Shown: positions 1 to 9,422 of the stretch, piece by piece
How the letters are laid out: each line of letters starts with the position of its first letter
Position numbering within the stretch: the first letter of the stretch is position 1
Source of the DNA: an uncultured Aquimarina sp.
GTDB lineage: Bacteria > Bacteroidota > Bacteroidia > Flavobacteriales > Flavobacteriaceae
Direction of reading: 5' to 3'
Length of the DNA stretch: 64,000 nt
NCBI GenBank assembly: GCA_947493035.1
Contig: CANLOW010000003.1
Span: forward strand, 186,001 to 250,000
Notes under the pieces: model-generated
The model's database searches: none
The model's input: only the letters and a program-made list of their open reading frames with translations
Told to the model about the DNA's origin: nothing
Program-made: the position numbers and the translations under genes

Positions 1-1118
1 CCGTAAAAAGTAAAAAAACCTTTCCCTTTAATACCATGAATATACCTTGCTTCTTTATTCAATTTATTTTGACCTAAAATCAGCACATTAGATTTCACCA
101 TAGAATGATCAAAAGCTGTAGTCTGCCCCATAAACCCTTTAACTAAACTGGTATGGTTTTGACACAACATTGTTGGTATAGGATCCCATTTTGCAGAATA
201 ATCTTTTAATGTAAAATAATCTAACTCTCTAGGAACGTCTTTACTTCTCTTTGAAGTCATATCTATATCTGAAAACTCATATCGAAGAGTGCGTTCTAAC
301 AAAAAGTCTTTAAAAGCGAAAGTACGTTTATAGTTAATCCTATTTTGATAATTAGGCTCGGTAGGGTCTCCATCGAACATCGCTTTACATATATCGACTC
401 CTTCAGCACTCAATGCAATATCAAAACTATCTGTGGCACTACACATAGCAAACATAAACCCTCCACCGATCACATAATCTCTTATTTTTTTAGCTACTGC
501 TAGTTTTGATTGAGAAACCTTTTCGAAACCCAAGGAAGTAGCTAAATTTTCTTGTCTTTTCTTTTCTGCGATATACCATGCAGCAGCACTATAATTTTTA
601 TGAAACTTACCATACTGCCCTGTAAAATCTTCATGATGCAAGTGTAACCAATCATAGACAATCAATTCATCATTTAATACTTGAGTATCGTATATAACTT
701 CATATGGAATTTCGGCAAAACTTAATACCATTGTAACAGCATCATCCCATGGTTGCTTCCCATCAGGTGAGTATACTGCTATTTTAGGAGCTTTTTCTAA
801 AACGACTGCTTCCATATTTTTGGACGGACTGCTGATATTTTTTAAGATGCTTGCAGTATCGCCATCTGATAATATTTCATATGAAACACCTCGTATTTTA
901 CATTCTTTTTCAGTCTCTGGCGTAAAAGGCAATAAGAAAGAACCTCCTCGATAATTAAGTAACCATTTTGCTTTTTGTTGTTTTTGAATTACCCAATACG
1001 TAATCCCGTATGCTTTCAAATGGTTATGCTGACTTTCTTCATCCATCGGCAATAGGATGTAGTTCGCCTTTATTGTTGATGATATTAGAAATAAAATTAA
1101 AATTAACCTGCTCAACAT
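1..1118 (-). CDS. Secreted protein of the Bacteroidota family often labelled 'asparagine synthetase B' (partial, 3' end outside window)
   Basis: An open frame runs leftward from the ATG at 1116-1118 to the window edge: 372 codons with no stop. The N-terminus (MLSRLILILFLISSTIKA) is a clear signal peptide, so the mature protein is exported. Later segments include LPMDEESQHNHLKAYG just after the signal, WLHLHHEDFTGQYGKF and GGGFMFAMCSATDSFD. From memory, flavobacterial relatives carry the database name asparagine synthetase B, but no N-terminal Cys glutaminase, ATP-pyrophosphatase loop or other AsnB signature is visible, and a secreted AsnB makes no sense. The glycine-rich GGG-FMFAMCSATD stretch recalls ThuA/glutamine-amidotransferase-like folds; that is a guess. 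Real gene with high confidence, function unknown. Confidence 0.85.
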   Translation of the reverse strand, partial: MLSRLILILFLISSTIKANYILLPMDEESQHNHLKAYGITYWVIQKQQKAKWLLNYRGGSFLLPFTPETEKECKIRGVSYEILSDGDTASILKNISSPSKNMEAVVLEKAPKIAVYSPDGKQPWDDAVTMVLSFAEIPYEVIYDTQVLNDELIVYDWLHLHHEDFTGQYGKFHKNYSAAAWYIAEKKRQENLATSLGFEKVSQSKLAVAKKIRDYVIGGGFMFAMCSATDSFDIALSAEGVDICKAMFDGDPTEPNYQNRINYKRTFAFKDFLLERTLRYEFSDIDMTSKRSKDVPRELDYFTLKDYSAKWDPIPTMLCQNHTSLVKGFMGQTTAFDHSMVKSNVLILGQNKLNKEARYIHGIKGKGFFTFY

Positions 1119-1382
1119 AAATTATCTATTGTTACCATGTGAAGGTAGCTAAAAGCCTGGAAAACAAAAAAGAGTTATTAAAAAGTTATTTCATTTGTTA
1201 TTACAAATTTAGCTACGGAGATTCATCATCTTTACCATCTTTGACCTATATCACTCCATGATTAAATAAAAAAACTACTCAATAATTATTACAAAAAAAC
1301 ACTTCTTAAAATGACCAGTTATTTAGCTCGCAACACTTTACAATTATCGTTATATTTATAATCGGCACTTAAAAATCATGAG

Positions 1383-1976
1383 ATGTATAAAGAAAATCTA
1401 ATGCCTGTTTATTACAACGCTTTAAAAAATGCTTTTCCTGATTTTAGTAAAGATGAAATGAGTTTCATTATAACTAAAATTAACATAAGTACATTAAACA
1501 CTAAAAAGATGTATTTAATGGCTGGAGAAATTCAACAAAATCTAATTTTTGTATACCAAGGATTACTACGAATTTTCAGCATCAATGACAAAGGAGAAGA
1601 AATAACAATTGCATTTGCCAGAGAAAATAGTCTAGCTGCTGATTATGATTCATTCATCAAACAAAACCCTTCAAAATATTACATTGAAACCTTAGAAGAT
1701 AGTCTATTAATAAATATCCCTTTCAGTTTAATACAAGAATGCTATTCTAAATATAAAAATTTTGAAAAAACCAGTAGGTTAAACGCTGAAGCTCATTTAT
1801 CAAAAAGACAAAGAAGGATTGAAAGCTTTCTGTTTAATAATGCTGAACAACGATACCTTAATTTTGTTTCTGAAAACAAAGATCTTTTACACCGTATATC
1901 TATTACACATCTTGCTTCTTTTTTAGGTATTAAAAGACAAACATTGACTAGGATAAGAAAAGCTCTCAATTTATAA
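1383..1976 (+). CDS. Crp/Fnr-family transcriptional regulator
   Basis: This 197-residue protein has an N-terminal cyclic-nucleotide-binding-like beta-roll (about residues 40-115, with LMAGEIQQNLIFVYQGLLRIF followed by GEEITIAF) and a C-terminal helix-turn-helix (about 170-195, THLASFLGIKRQTLTRIRK). The architecture and length match the short Crp-like regulators common in Bacteroidota. The classical cAMP-contacting residues are not recognisable, so the ligand is unknown and may be absent. It lies 43 bp upstream of the alpha/beta hydrolase and could be cotranscribed with it, but no target can be inferred. A weak -7-like TATATTTA lies upstream. Confidence 0.85.
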   Translation: MYKENLMPVYYNALKNAFPDFSKDEMSFIITKINISTLNTKKMYLMAGEIQQNLIFVYQGLLRIFSINDKGEEITIAFARENSLAADYDSFIKQNPSKYYIETLEDSLLINIPFSLIQECYSKYKNFEKTSRLNAEAHLSKRQRRIESFLFNNAEQRYLNFVSENKDLLHRISITHLASFLGIKRQTLTRIRKALNL

Positions 1977-2019
1977 CAATATCTATTATGGCACATATGT
2001 GTCATAATAGATCAATAAA

Positions 2020-2880
2020 ATGATAGAATTTTATATGGTATTCCAATTAATACCTGTAAAAATGGATTTCAAAAAAACATTTAATTCACTACAAAAGATT
2101 TCTCCCTCTCTTGGAGCTCTTATCGCTTTTAACTTCATCTCAAAACCACAAAAGAGAAAGATAAGGCCATTTGAAAAATCAATTCTTGAAATAGCTAAAC
2201 ATTCTACTATTAATTTTAACAAGTTTAAAATTAAGTCTTATCAATGGGGAAATGGCAAAAAAAAAGCACTCTTAGTACATGGTTGGGGAGGTCGAGCTTC
2301 AAATTTCGGAGCCATTATACCTATTTTAATAGAAAATGGATTTCAGGTTATCAGTTTTGACGGTCCTAGTCACGGGGAAAGTAGCAAAAGAAAAACTAGC
2401 TTCTTTGAAATGGCTGATCTAGTAAAATTATATTTACAAAATAACAACTACGATCTCATTATGACACATTCAATGGGTTCTGTACTTGCATTTACCGCTA
2501 TGAATTCACTGAAGTATAAAGCAAAAAAAATGATTGTCTTAACTACTCCCAGTAAATTTTCAGAATTCATTGATTTAGCTATTCTAAAATTTGGTTTAAC
2601 AAAGGAGACAACAAAACTATTAATTAACAAACTGAAAAAAACTAGTACTGAATACAATCCTATTTCTCATAAAGTGAAAGATGTCATTAACAATATTGAA
2701 ATTAAAGATATCACTTTCATACATGATATATCTGATAAGGTGATTCCTCTAAAAAGATCTAAACTGGTTAGCTCTTATTTCTCAAATTCAAAATTCATAG
2801 AAATCGAAGGAACAGGACATTTCAAAATGCTTTGGTCTAAAAAAGTTATAAAAATAGTAGAAAGCTTAATTAACAACTAA
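2020..2880 (+). CDS. Alpha/beta hydrolase
   Basis: 286 residues with an alpha/beta-hydrolase core. HGWGG at 87-91 forms the oxyanion-hole loop, the nucleophile elbow is T-H-S-M-G with Ser151 (Thr replaces the usual first Gly of GxSxG), Asp239 lies in DISDK and His267 in GTGHFK, giving a complete Ser-Asp-His triad. FDGPSHGES (113-121) is also typical. There is no signal peptide, so it is probably cytoplasmic. The start is uncertain: Met15 (ATG at 2062) is equally plausible, and the first 14 residues look unlike the family. The substrate is unknown. It follows the Crp-like gene on the same strand. Confidence 0.85.
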   Translation: MIEFYMVFQLIPVKMDFKKTFNSLQKISPSLGALIAFNFISKPQKRKIRPFEKSILEIAKHSTINFNKFKIKSYQWGNGKKKALLVHGWGGRASNFGAIIPILIENGFQVISFDGPSHGESSKRKTSFFEMADLVKLYLQNNNYDLIMTHSMGSVLAFTAMNSLKYKAKKMIVLTTPSKFSEFIDLAILKFGLTKETTKLLINKLKKTSTEYNPISHKVKDVINNIEIKDITFIHDISDKVIPLKRSKLVSSYFSNSKFIEIEGTGHFKMLWSKKVIKIVESLINN

Positions 2881-2944
2881 AGACAACCTAATTTTCAATC
2901 TAACCAACATAGCATAAAGAATAACTATGTATTTTTTAAAATAA

Positions 2945-2976
2945 TATCCGAGACTTGAAATATCAAATCTCGGATA
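2945..2976. terminator. Bidirectional hairpin between convergent hydrolase and dnaB genes
   Basis: A 9-bp perfect stem (tatccgaga at 2945-2953 with tctcggata at 2968-2976) continues inward with ttga/tcaa. It sits between the stop codons of the rightward hydrolase and leftward dnaB, where a shared terminator is expected. T-runs are short on both sides. Confidence 0.6.
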
Positions 2977-3027
2977 CATTTATATCTAAACACTAAAAGT
3001 GTCGTTTTTTAAAATATGTTTTAAATA

Positions 3028-4575
3028 TTAAAACGGCACATCATCATCAGGACTTGGTGGTGGAGTATTGAAACTGCTACCAAAAGCTTGACTTGGATCT
3101 GCGGTTGGTGTTGAAGGATCTGTTTCAAAAGGGTTTTCATTCATCTTGGACTGAAACTCTACAGGCACATTAAATTCTTCAAGGTTATCAAACTTACCTA
3201 ACTCACCTACGAACTTTAATCGGATATTTTCCAAACCACCATTACGGTGTTTAGCTACAATAAACTCTCCTTGACCCTTTGTTGGTGCAGCATCATCATC
3301 ATCCCATTCATCTATCTTATAATATTCAGGACGGTAAATAAACGATACGATATCTGCATCTTGCTCAATCGCTCCTGATTCACGAAGATCTGACAGTAGT
3401 GGCCTTTTTGAACCACCACGACTTTCTACCGCACGAGACAACTGTGATAATGCTATTACAGGAACATCTAATTCTTTAGCTAAAGCCTTAAGGTTTCTAG
3501 AAATCAAAGATATCTCTTGTTCACGATTTCCGTTTTTACCTGCTCCTCCAGCTGTCATTAACTGTAAATAATCAATCATGATCATTCTAATTCCATGCTG
3601 CGAAGATAGTCGTCGTGCTTTTGCTCTTAAATCAAAAATAGAAAGAGAAGGCGTATCATCAATAAACAAGGGTGCTTTTTCAAGATCTTTCACTTTTACA
3701 TTTAACTGCTCCCACTCGTGCTTTTCTAATTTACCTGTACGTAACTTTTCTGACGATAGTCCCGTTTCAGAAGAAATCAAACGAGTAATTAGCTGTACAG
3801 ATGCCATCTCTAATGAAAAGAAGGCTACAGGGATATTTTGTCCTACGGCAATATTTCGTGCCATAGACAATGTTAATGCTGTTTTCCCCATACCTGGACG
3901 CGCAGCAATAATAATTAAATCTGTAGGCTGCCAACCTGAAGTAAGGTCATCTAACTTTGTAAAACCTGAAGGAATACCACTCATCCCTTCTTGGTTAGCA
4001 ATTTCTTCTATCTTTTTCTTAGCTTGACTTACTAAACTTTGAGCCGTCTCAGAAGATCTTTTAATATTTCCCTGCGTTACTTCGTATAATTTTGCTTCGG
4101 CAGTATCTAAAAGGTCGAAAACATCAGTTCCTTCATCATAAGCTTCTTCAATAACTTCATTAGAAAGTTTAATTAAACTTCTCTGAATATATTTTTGAAG
4201 AATAATACGTGCATGAAATTCAATATGTGCAGACGAAGCTACTTTTTGGGTCAATTGAATTAAATAAAACTCTCCCCCTACTTGCTCTAAACGCTTATCC
4301 GTTTTTAATTGATTAGCCACCGTTAGTAAATCGATAGCACTAGAGTCTTCGAAAAGCTTTACTATAGCTTCAAAAATATATTGATGTCCTGTTTTATAAA
4401 AAACATCCGGATTCAAAATATCAATTACTTCATCAATACCTTTCTTATCGATCATCATAGCTCCCAACACCACTTCTTCCAGATCAACTGCCTGAGGTGG
4501 TATTTTCCCTTTTTGCAAGGTAACTATGTCACTTTTTGAAGGATTTACATTTTCAATCGGTCGCGCATTTTCCAT
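3028..4575 (-). CDS. dnaB: Replicative DNA helicase DnaB
   Basis: 515 residues. The N-terminal DnaB domain (about 25-130) is followed by a linker and the RecA-like helicase domain, with Walker A AARPGMGKT near 224-232, Walker B region MIMIDYLQLM near 335, and SRNLKALAKELDVPVIALSQLSR. The arginine/switch region FIYRPEYYKIDEWDDDDAA is also family-typical. DnaB is the hexameric 5'-3' helicase that unwinds DNA at the replication fork and recruits primase. Length fits Bacteroidota DnaB, including the Pro/Asp-rich tail. No intein is present: the Walker A and DYLQL regions are uninterrupted. It appears monocistronic, bounded by hairpins at 2945 and, upstream, 4687. Confidence 0.98.
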   Translation of the reverse strand: MENARPIENVNPSKSDIVTLQKGKIPPQAVDLEEVVLGAMMIDKKGIDEVIDILNPDVFYKTGHQYIFEAIVKLFEDSSAIDLLTVANQLKTDKRLEQVGGEFYLIQLTQKVASSAHIEFHARIILQKYIQRSLIKLSNEVIEEAYDEGTDVFDLLDTAEAKLYEVTQGNIKRSSETAQSLVSQAKKKIEEIANQEGMSGIPSGFTKLDDLTSGWQPTDLIIIAARPGMGKTALTLSMARNIAVGQNIPVAFFSLEMASVQLITRLISSETGLSSEKLRTGKLEKHEWEQLNVKVKDLEKAPLFIDDTPSLSIFDLRAKARRLSSQHGIRMIMIDYLQLMTAGGAGKNGNREQEISLISRNLKALAKELDVPVIALSQLSRAVESRGGSKRPLLSDLRESGAIEQDADIVSFIYRPEYYKIDEWDDDDAAPTKGQGEFIVAKHRNGGLENIRLKFVGELGKFDNLEEFNVPVEFQSKMNENPFETDPSTPTADPSQAFGSSFNTPPPSPDDDVPF

Positions 4576-4686
4576 ACTTCGAATGTAAAAAATTGTTAAT
4601 TAGACAGCTCTTTTTAAGATACGATAATATCCACTTAAGAATGTCAAAAAGCCTGTTAAAAACTTTTTTATTTTGTTAATAACGAA

Positions 4687-4717
4687 AAAATCCAAAGCCT
4701 AATCGGCTCTGGATTTT
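4687..4717 (-). terminator. Rho-independent terminator of accA
   Basis: Stem aaaatcca (4687-4694) with tggatttt (4710-4717), extended inward by agcc/ggct, and followed on the minus strand by a T-rich run. It lies 26 bp after the accA stop codon. Confidence 0.75.
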
Positions 4718-4742
4718 CTTGGTAAATTATTTTAGCCGAAAT

Positions 4743-5696
4743 TTAGTCTTGATAAACTCCCATATCGGCATATTTATCAATTCTTCTCGAAATCAATTCG
4801 CTTTCAGTTACATTTTTCAATTGCTCGTATTCTTTAACAATCTTATTTTTTATAATCTCAAAAGTAGCTTCAGGGTCTCTATGAGCACCTCCTAAAGGTT
4901 CTTTTATAATCTCATCAATAAGACTTTGCTCCATCATATCGGTTGCCGTCAATTTTAAAGCAGCAGCAGCTTGCTCTTTATATTCCCAGCTTCTCCATAA
5001 AATAGAAGAACATGACTCGGGAGAAATAACAGAATACCAAGTATTTTCTAACATAAATACTTTATCACCAACACCTATACCTAAGGCTCCACCACTGGCT
5101 CCTTCACCAATAATAAAAACCAATACAGGAACCGTTAACTGAGCCATTTCGAAAATATTACGTGCAATCGCTTCTCCTTGCCCTCTTTCTTCTGCTTCAA
5201 GCCCTGGATAAGCTCCTGGAGTATCTACAAACGATATTACAGGCACACCAAACTTCTCTGCACTCTTCATCAAACGCAAAGCTTTTCGGTAACCTTCAGG
5301 ATTAGCCATACCAAAATTACGATACTGACGTGTTTTAGTATTATTCCCTTTTTGATGACCTATAAACATATAGGTTTGATCACCTATTTTACCAAAACCT
5401 CCAACGATCGCTTTATCATCTTTGACATTACGATCTCCGTGAAGCTCAATAAAAGTATCTCCACAAATTGCTTTGATATAATCTAATGTATATGGTCTGT
5501 TAGGGTGGCGTGATAACTGTACTCTTTGCCAAGGAGATAAATTTTTATATATATCTTCTTTCGTTTTCTTTAATACTTCATCAATCTGCTTGCAAGTATC
5601 AGAAACGTCTATATTGCTTTCTTCTCCTATTGTACAAGCTTTAGAAAACTGTTCTTCTAATTCTTTTATAGGAAGTTCAAAATCTAAATATTCCAT
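4743..5696 (-). CDS. accA: Acetyl-CoA carboxylase carboxyltransferase subunit alpha
   Basis: 317 residues covering the full AccA family: N-terminal helical region with [20 protein letters not shown], then the crotonase-like core with [36 protein letters not shown] and [12 protein letters not shown]. With AccD it forms the carboxyltransferase that moves CO2 from carboxybiotin to acetyl-CoA, making malonyl-CoA for fatty-acid synthesis. AccD and AccBC are not in the window, as is normal for Bacteroidota. A -7 element (minus-strand TATATTTG, 5733-5740) lies 37 bp upstream of the ATG, so it is probably transcribed alone, ending at the 4687 hairpin. Confidence 0.98.
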   Translation of the reverse strand: MEYLDFELPIKELEEQFSKACTIGEESNIDVSDTCKQIDEVLKKTKEDIYKNLSPWQRVQLSRHPNRPYTLDYIKAICGDTFIELHGDRNVKDDKAIVGGFGKIGDQTYMFIGHQKGNNTKTRQYRNFGMANPEGYRKALRLMKSAEKFGVPVISFVDTPGAYPGLEAEERGQGEAIARNIFEMAQLTVPVLVFIIGEGASGGALGIGVGDKVFMLENTWYSVISPESCSSILWRSWEYKEQAAAALKLTATDMMEQSLIDEIIKEPLGGAHRDPEATFEIIKNKIVKEYEQLKNVTESELISRRIDKYADMGVYQD

Positions 5697-5973
5697 AGAA
5701 TGTTGAATCTAGGTTTAGTTTGTTGTTGGCTACAAATATAAAGAAACTTACTCCTTTGTTATATAATCATCTTCTTTTTTAACTGTTAATCGAATTATTT
5801 GAGAGCTTAACGTGGTATATCAAATATTAAGAAACATTACTGAGAAGAAATGAAGCTAATAACATTCAACCAATTACGCCAATATTAAATATTATTTCAG
5901 AATTCATGCTAGCTATAAGAAAGGTTGAAAAATTCACCCATTGCACCTCTAAAATTTTATATCCTTAAAAGGT

Positions 5974-7053
5974 TTATCGCCTTGCCCTTGCCAATAAATA
6001 CAATGCTAATCCTGCAAAAAAGATGTTCGGTAGCCATACCGCTAATAATGGAGAAAAGTCTGATTGAATAGCTAGTGTACTAAAAATTCTATCTATGAAT
6101 ACAAAACCAAAAGCTACTGAAAAACCTAAGGCTAGATTAACTCCCATTCCTCCTCTGCGTTTCATTGACGAAACTGCTACGGCGATAATAGTTAAAATGT
6201 AAGCCGCAAAAGGAATGCTCCATCGTTTATAGGCGATTACTTTGTAACGACTCATGTTTGGAGAACCTCTTAACTCTTCCTCTTTCATGAATTTTTTCAA
6301 CTCGAAATAATCCAATGTTTCTGCAACGTATTCTACAGGAGTTAGACGATCTATATCAATATCTAGTATAGTATCTAGTCTACTTTTCTTAATAATTTCA
6401 TCATTATTAACCCCTACTTTACGCATCACAAATTTCTTCAGACTATGCGTACTATCTTTTTCTCGATAGATCAATTCATCTGCACTAATTTTGTAAACTA
6501 GTTTATTATCCTCAAAATGTTCTAATGTAAATTTGCTTGCTTTTCTTTTAGAAGGATAAAAAGCATATGCATATATATAATCGTTCTCGTTTAGTTGTCG
6601 ATACAAATTATAGGTATTCTTCTGCTTTTTCCGACCTTTTAATTTTACTTCATCGAATTCTCGATAATTTTTACTTGCTTTAGGAATCGTGAACATTCCA
6701 GCCAATAATGCCAATATTGAAATCACTGTAGCTCCTACTACATAAGGACGTAAAAAACGATTAAAAGAAACTCCTGAACTCAAAATGGCAATAATCTCGG
6801 TATTATTAGCCAATTTTGAAGTGAAAAATATAACCGAAATGAATAGTAAAAACGGAAATAAGATGTACAAAAAATGTAGCGAAAAATCTTTATAAAAAAT
6901 AAACACTTCCCAAAAGGAAAGGTTATTTTCGAAAATGTTATCAATTTTTTCTGCCAAGTTTGCCAATATGGCAATTGGTATAAACAGTAAAACGAATAAC
7001 AATAACGTTACTAAATAACGTTTCAATATGTACCAATCTAATATCCTTATCAT
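5974..7053 (-). CDS. LptF/LptG-family permease of the LPS export machine
   Basis: 359 residues with about six membrane segments: two or three in the first 125 residues, a periplasmic beta-jellyroll-like middle (about 125-270), and three at the C-terminus. This is the YjgP/YjgQ (PF03739) pattern. LptF/LptG form the membrane part of the LptB2FG ABC transporter that extracts LPS from the inner membrane. The N-terminal ILDWYILKRYLVTLL is characteristic. Placement directly after tgt (7-bp gap) is the usual Bacteroidota order and suggests cotranscription. LptF and LptG cannot be told apart securely here; the tgt-adjacent copy is usually called LptG. Confidence 0.92.
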   Translation of the reverse strand: MIRILDWYILKRYLVTLLLFVLLFIPIAILANLAEKIDNIFENNLSFWEVFIFYKDFSLHFLYILFPFLLFISVIFFTSKLANNTEIIAILSSGVSFNRFLRPYVVGATVISILALLAGMFTIPKASKNYREFDEVKLKGRKKQKNTYNLYRQLNENDYIYAYAFYPSKRKASKFTLEHFEDNKLVYKISADELIYREKDSTHSLKKFVMRKVGVNNDEIIKKSRLDTILDIDIDRLTPVEYVAETLDYFELKKFMKEEELRGSPNMSRYKVIAYKRWSIPFAAYILTIIAVAVSSMKRRGGMGVNLALGFSVAFGFVFIDRIFSTLAIQSDFSPLLAVWLPNIFFAGLALYLLARARR

Positions 7054-7060
7054 AGATCTA

Positions 7061-8191
7061 TTACAAACGTTTATCCATTTGCTTTACCATCATATCTTTC
7101 CATTGACGAAAATCTCCAGCTAATATATGCTTTCTTGCTTCTCGAACCAACCACAAATAGAAGCCTAAATTATGAATAGTAGCGATTTGTTTCCCTAACA
7201 TTTCATTTACCTTAAATAAATGTTTTAAGTACGCTTTTGAATATTCGGTATCTACCCAAGTAATCCCCATTTCATCTATAGGAGACAAATCATCTTCCCA
7301 TTTTTTGTTTTTCATGTTGATTGTTCCATGTGCCGTAAATAACATTCCATTACGCGCATTTCGTGTTGGCATCACACAATCGAACATATCTATACCCAAA
7401 GCAATATTTTCCAATATATTAATTGGTGTACCAACTCCCATTAAGTAACGTGGTTTTTCTTTAGGCAAAATCGCTGTAACCACATCTGTCATAGCATACA
7501 TTTCTTCGGCAGGCTCTCCAACTGACAAACCACCAATAGCATTCCCTACAGCATCAGCATTTGCTATATATTCGGCCGATTGCTTGCGTAAGTCTTTGTA
7601 TACACTTCCTTGCACTATAGGAAAAAAAGCTTGTGAATAATCATATTTAAAAGGAACTTTATCCAAGTGAGAAATACACCTATTCAACCACCTATGGGTC
7701 ATATGCATACTGCGTTTTGCATAATTATAATCGCAAGGGTAAGGTGTACATTCATCGAATGCCATTATGATATCAGCCCCAATAGTACGCTGAATTTCCA
7801 TTACATTTTCAGGAGTAAATAAATGTGTAGAGCCATCGATGTGAGATTTAAACTTCACTCCTTCTTCCTTAATCTTTCTTCTACCTGATAATGAATATAC
7901 TTGATACCCTCCACTATCTGTAAGAATATTTCGATCCCAATTCATAAATTTATGAAGCCCTCCTGCTTTTTCTAGAATTGGTGTCTGAGGTCTCAAATAC
8001 AAATGATAAGTATTCCCTAGAATAATATCTGGATTAATTTCATCTCTCAATTCGCGCTGATGTACTCCTTTTACAGTTGCAGCAGTACCTACAGGCATAA
8101 AAATTGGCGTTTCTATAACTCCGTGATCTGTGGTTATTTTACCTGCTCTTGCACTAGATTGCGCATCTGTTTTCAGTAAATCAAACTTCAT
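7061..8191 (-). CDS. tgt: Queuine tRNA-ribosyltransferase
   Basis: 376 residues of bacterial TGT. DSGGYQVYSLS carries the catalytic-site Asp, and LMGVGTPINILENIALGIDMFDCVMPTRNARNG contains the Asp nucleophile and tRNA-binding loop. The enzyme exchanges guanine-34 for preQ1 in GUN-anticodon tRNAs (Asp, Asn, His, Tyr); tRNA-His is encoded at 54344. The zinc-binding C-x-C-x2-C motif of the canonical family is not evident near the C-terminus, where the expected cysteines are missing; Bacteroidota TGTs seem to vary there. A -7 box (TATCTTTG, minus strand 8214-8221) lies 22 bp upstream. It is probably the first gene of a tgt-lptG operon. Confidence 0.96.
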   Translation of the reverse strand: MKFDLLKTDAQSSARAGKITTDHGVIETPIFMPVGTAATVKGVHQRELRDEINPDIILGNTYHLYLRPQTPILEKAGGLHKFMNWDRNILTDSGGYQVYSLSGRRKIKEEGVKFKSHIDGSTHLFTPENVMEIQRTIGADIIMAFDECTPYPCDYNYAKRSMHMTHRWLNRCISHLDKVPFKYDYSQAFFPIVQGSVYKDLRKQSAEYIANADAVGNAIGGLSVGEPAEEMYAMTDVVTAILPKEKPRYLMGVGTPINILENIALGIDMFDCVMPTRNARNGMLFTAHGTINMKNKKWEDDLSPIDEMGITWVDTEYSKAYLKHLFKVNEMLGKQIATIHNLGFYLWLVREARKHILAGDFRQWKDMMVKQMDKRL

Positions 8192-8335
8192 AAATATATA
8201 GAATATAAGTTTGCAAAGATAAGGCTTTAGTTTTTCTGAATCACTTTATGTTACACATCTAAAAGTAAAGTCAATTTCACCTTTTTTCTTATTATAATTT
8301 ATATATTGACTTCATAAGAAACTAAAAATTACATA

Positions 8336-9073
8336 ATGAAACGTATTTTAATTGTTATTGGTATTTTATCCACTGTATTAACGCATGCTCAAATTAAAAA
8401 GGCTGCGATTATTTCTATTTATGGTGACAAAAACCTATCCGACAACCCGCTTGAAACAAAGCTTTACGAAGCTCTATTAGAAGATGATAGTTTTGACCTA
8501 ACCCCAACAGTGGTTGAGTTTGAAAAGATGATTGAAGAAAATGTAGTACCAAAATTCAGCTTTCCTTTTTTATCTAAAGATGAAGTTATTTCTAATCAAG
8601 AGTACATAGACATGGATTCTAGATATATGGAAAATGTTGATGAAGACTCTTCTAAGCTACAAAAGTTTTTCCAATCATTAGTTCCTGCCGAAGGGTATAA
8701 AAGCTTAGCTTCTTTCGGAATTGTAAATGACAAGAAAGCTATTTTAAAAGCTTTTGAAATTTTCCCTGATGTAGATGCTGTTCTTATTGCTTTTATAGAT
8801 TACAGATTATATGAAGGTGTTGGTGCTTTTGGAATGAGTAAAATGAAAGTAAACGCAAATGCTAACATTAAGCTTTTTAACAAAGAAGGTAAAAGAATAT
8901 TTAAACTAAAGGAATCAGAATCTTCTAAAAAAGGAGTTTTAGGAGTTGCAGGAATCATCCCTGAACCAGAAAAACTGAAACCTGTAATTGCAGATGCTAC
9001 AAAACAACTTTTCGCTAACCTTGAAAAGAAAATTGCTAAGTCTATGAAAAAAATGGCCAAGAAACTTAAATAA
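8336..9073 (+). CDS. Secreted protein of unknown function
   Basis: 245 residues starting with a signal peptide (MKRILIVIGILSTVLTHAQ, cleavage probably after THA). The middle contains FPDVDAVLIAFIDYRLYEG and a segment near 175-200 (ANIKLFNKEGKRIFKLK) in which a beta-strand repeats a lumenal-lipoprotein-like pattern seen in CsgG/GNA1162-type folds; that resemblance is only by eye. The C-terminus is strikingly Lys-rich and amphipathic (KKIAKSMKKMAKKLK). No lipobox Cys follows the signal. The gene stands alone, with a long hairpin at 9118 downstream. Confidence 0.8.
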   Translation: MKRILIVIGILSTVLTHAQIKKAAIISIYGDKNLSDNPLETKLYEALLEDDSFDLTPTVVEFEKMIEENVVPKFSFPFLSKDEVISNQEYIDMDSRYMENVDEDSSKLQKFFQSLVPAEGYKSLASFGIVNDKKAILKAFEIFPDVDAVLIAFIDYRLYEGVGAFGMSKMKVNANANIKLFNKEGKRIFKLKESESSKKGVLGVAGIIPEPEKLKPVIADATKQLFANLEKKIAKSMKKMAKKLK

Positions 9074-9117
9074 TACCAAAAACACACAACCTTTCTAGTA
9101 AAAGTTGTTTGCTATTT

Positions 9118-9159
9118 CCAGTTAGATTTATGCATAACAATAAGCATAAATCTAACTGG
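9118..9159. terminator. Long 16-bp hairpin in the 349-bp gap after the secreted-protein gene
   Basis: A perfect 16-bp inverted repeat (9118-9133 and 9144-9159) with a 10-nt loop lies 45 bp after the 8336 gene's stop codon. The downstream T-run is poor, so it could also act as an mRNA 3'-end stabiliser. The rest of 9074-9422 is AT-rich, includes a short TA microsatellite near 9218-9229 and a weak promoter-like TATATCTTG near 9385, and shows no ORF or RNA gene I recognise. Confidence 0.6.
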
Positions 9160-9422
9160 ATTAATTATTAAAATTATCAACCTTCAACCTTTCGTTATAT
9201 TAGTCTATCATCTAATATATATATATAAATCAATTATTTGTGATTAGATAAAATTCTAAAATTATAATCCAATTTATCTAATTAGTAACTCTTAGCACAG
9301 CTATTTTAATACTAAAACTATACAAAAGCACTAAAAACCGCATGTTTTGCTACTTTTTTGATGCTCCTATCTTCTACCTTTTATATCTTGCAAACTCTAA
9401 AATATTTAAAAGTTTATAATTA

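Noticed and set aside
3578..4027. 149-codon plus-strand ORF opposite dnaB
   Set aside because: It lies wholly antisense to the conserved helicase domain and looks like a shadow of its codon usage.
5178..5486. 102-codon plus-strand ORF opposite accA
   Set aside because: Antisense to the conserved AccA core, with no recognisable motif or start context.
7061..8191. Inactive tgt because the C-terminal zinc cysteines are not evident
   Set aside because: Catalytic Asp motifs and length are intact; the zinc site could not be judged reliably by eye.
9218..9230. TA microsatellite as a possible phase-variation tract
   Set aside because: Short, imperfectly placed relative to any promoter, and ordinary for AT-rich intergenic DNA.
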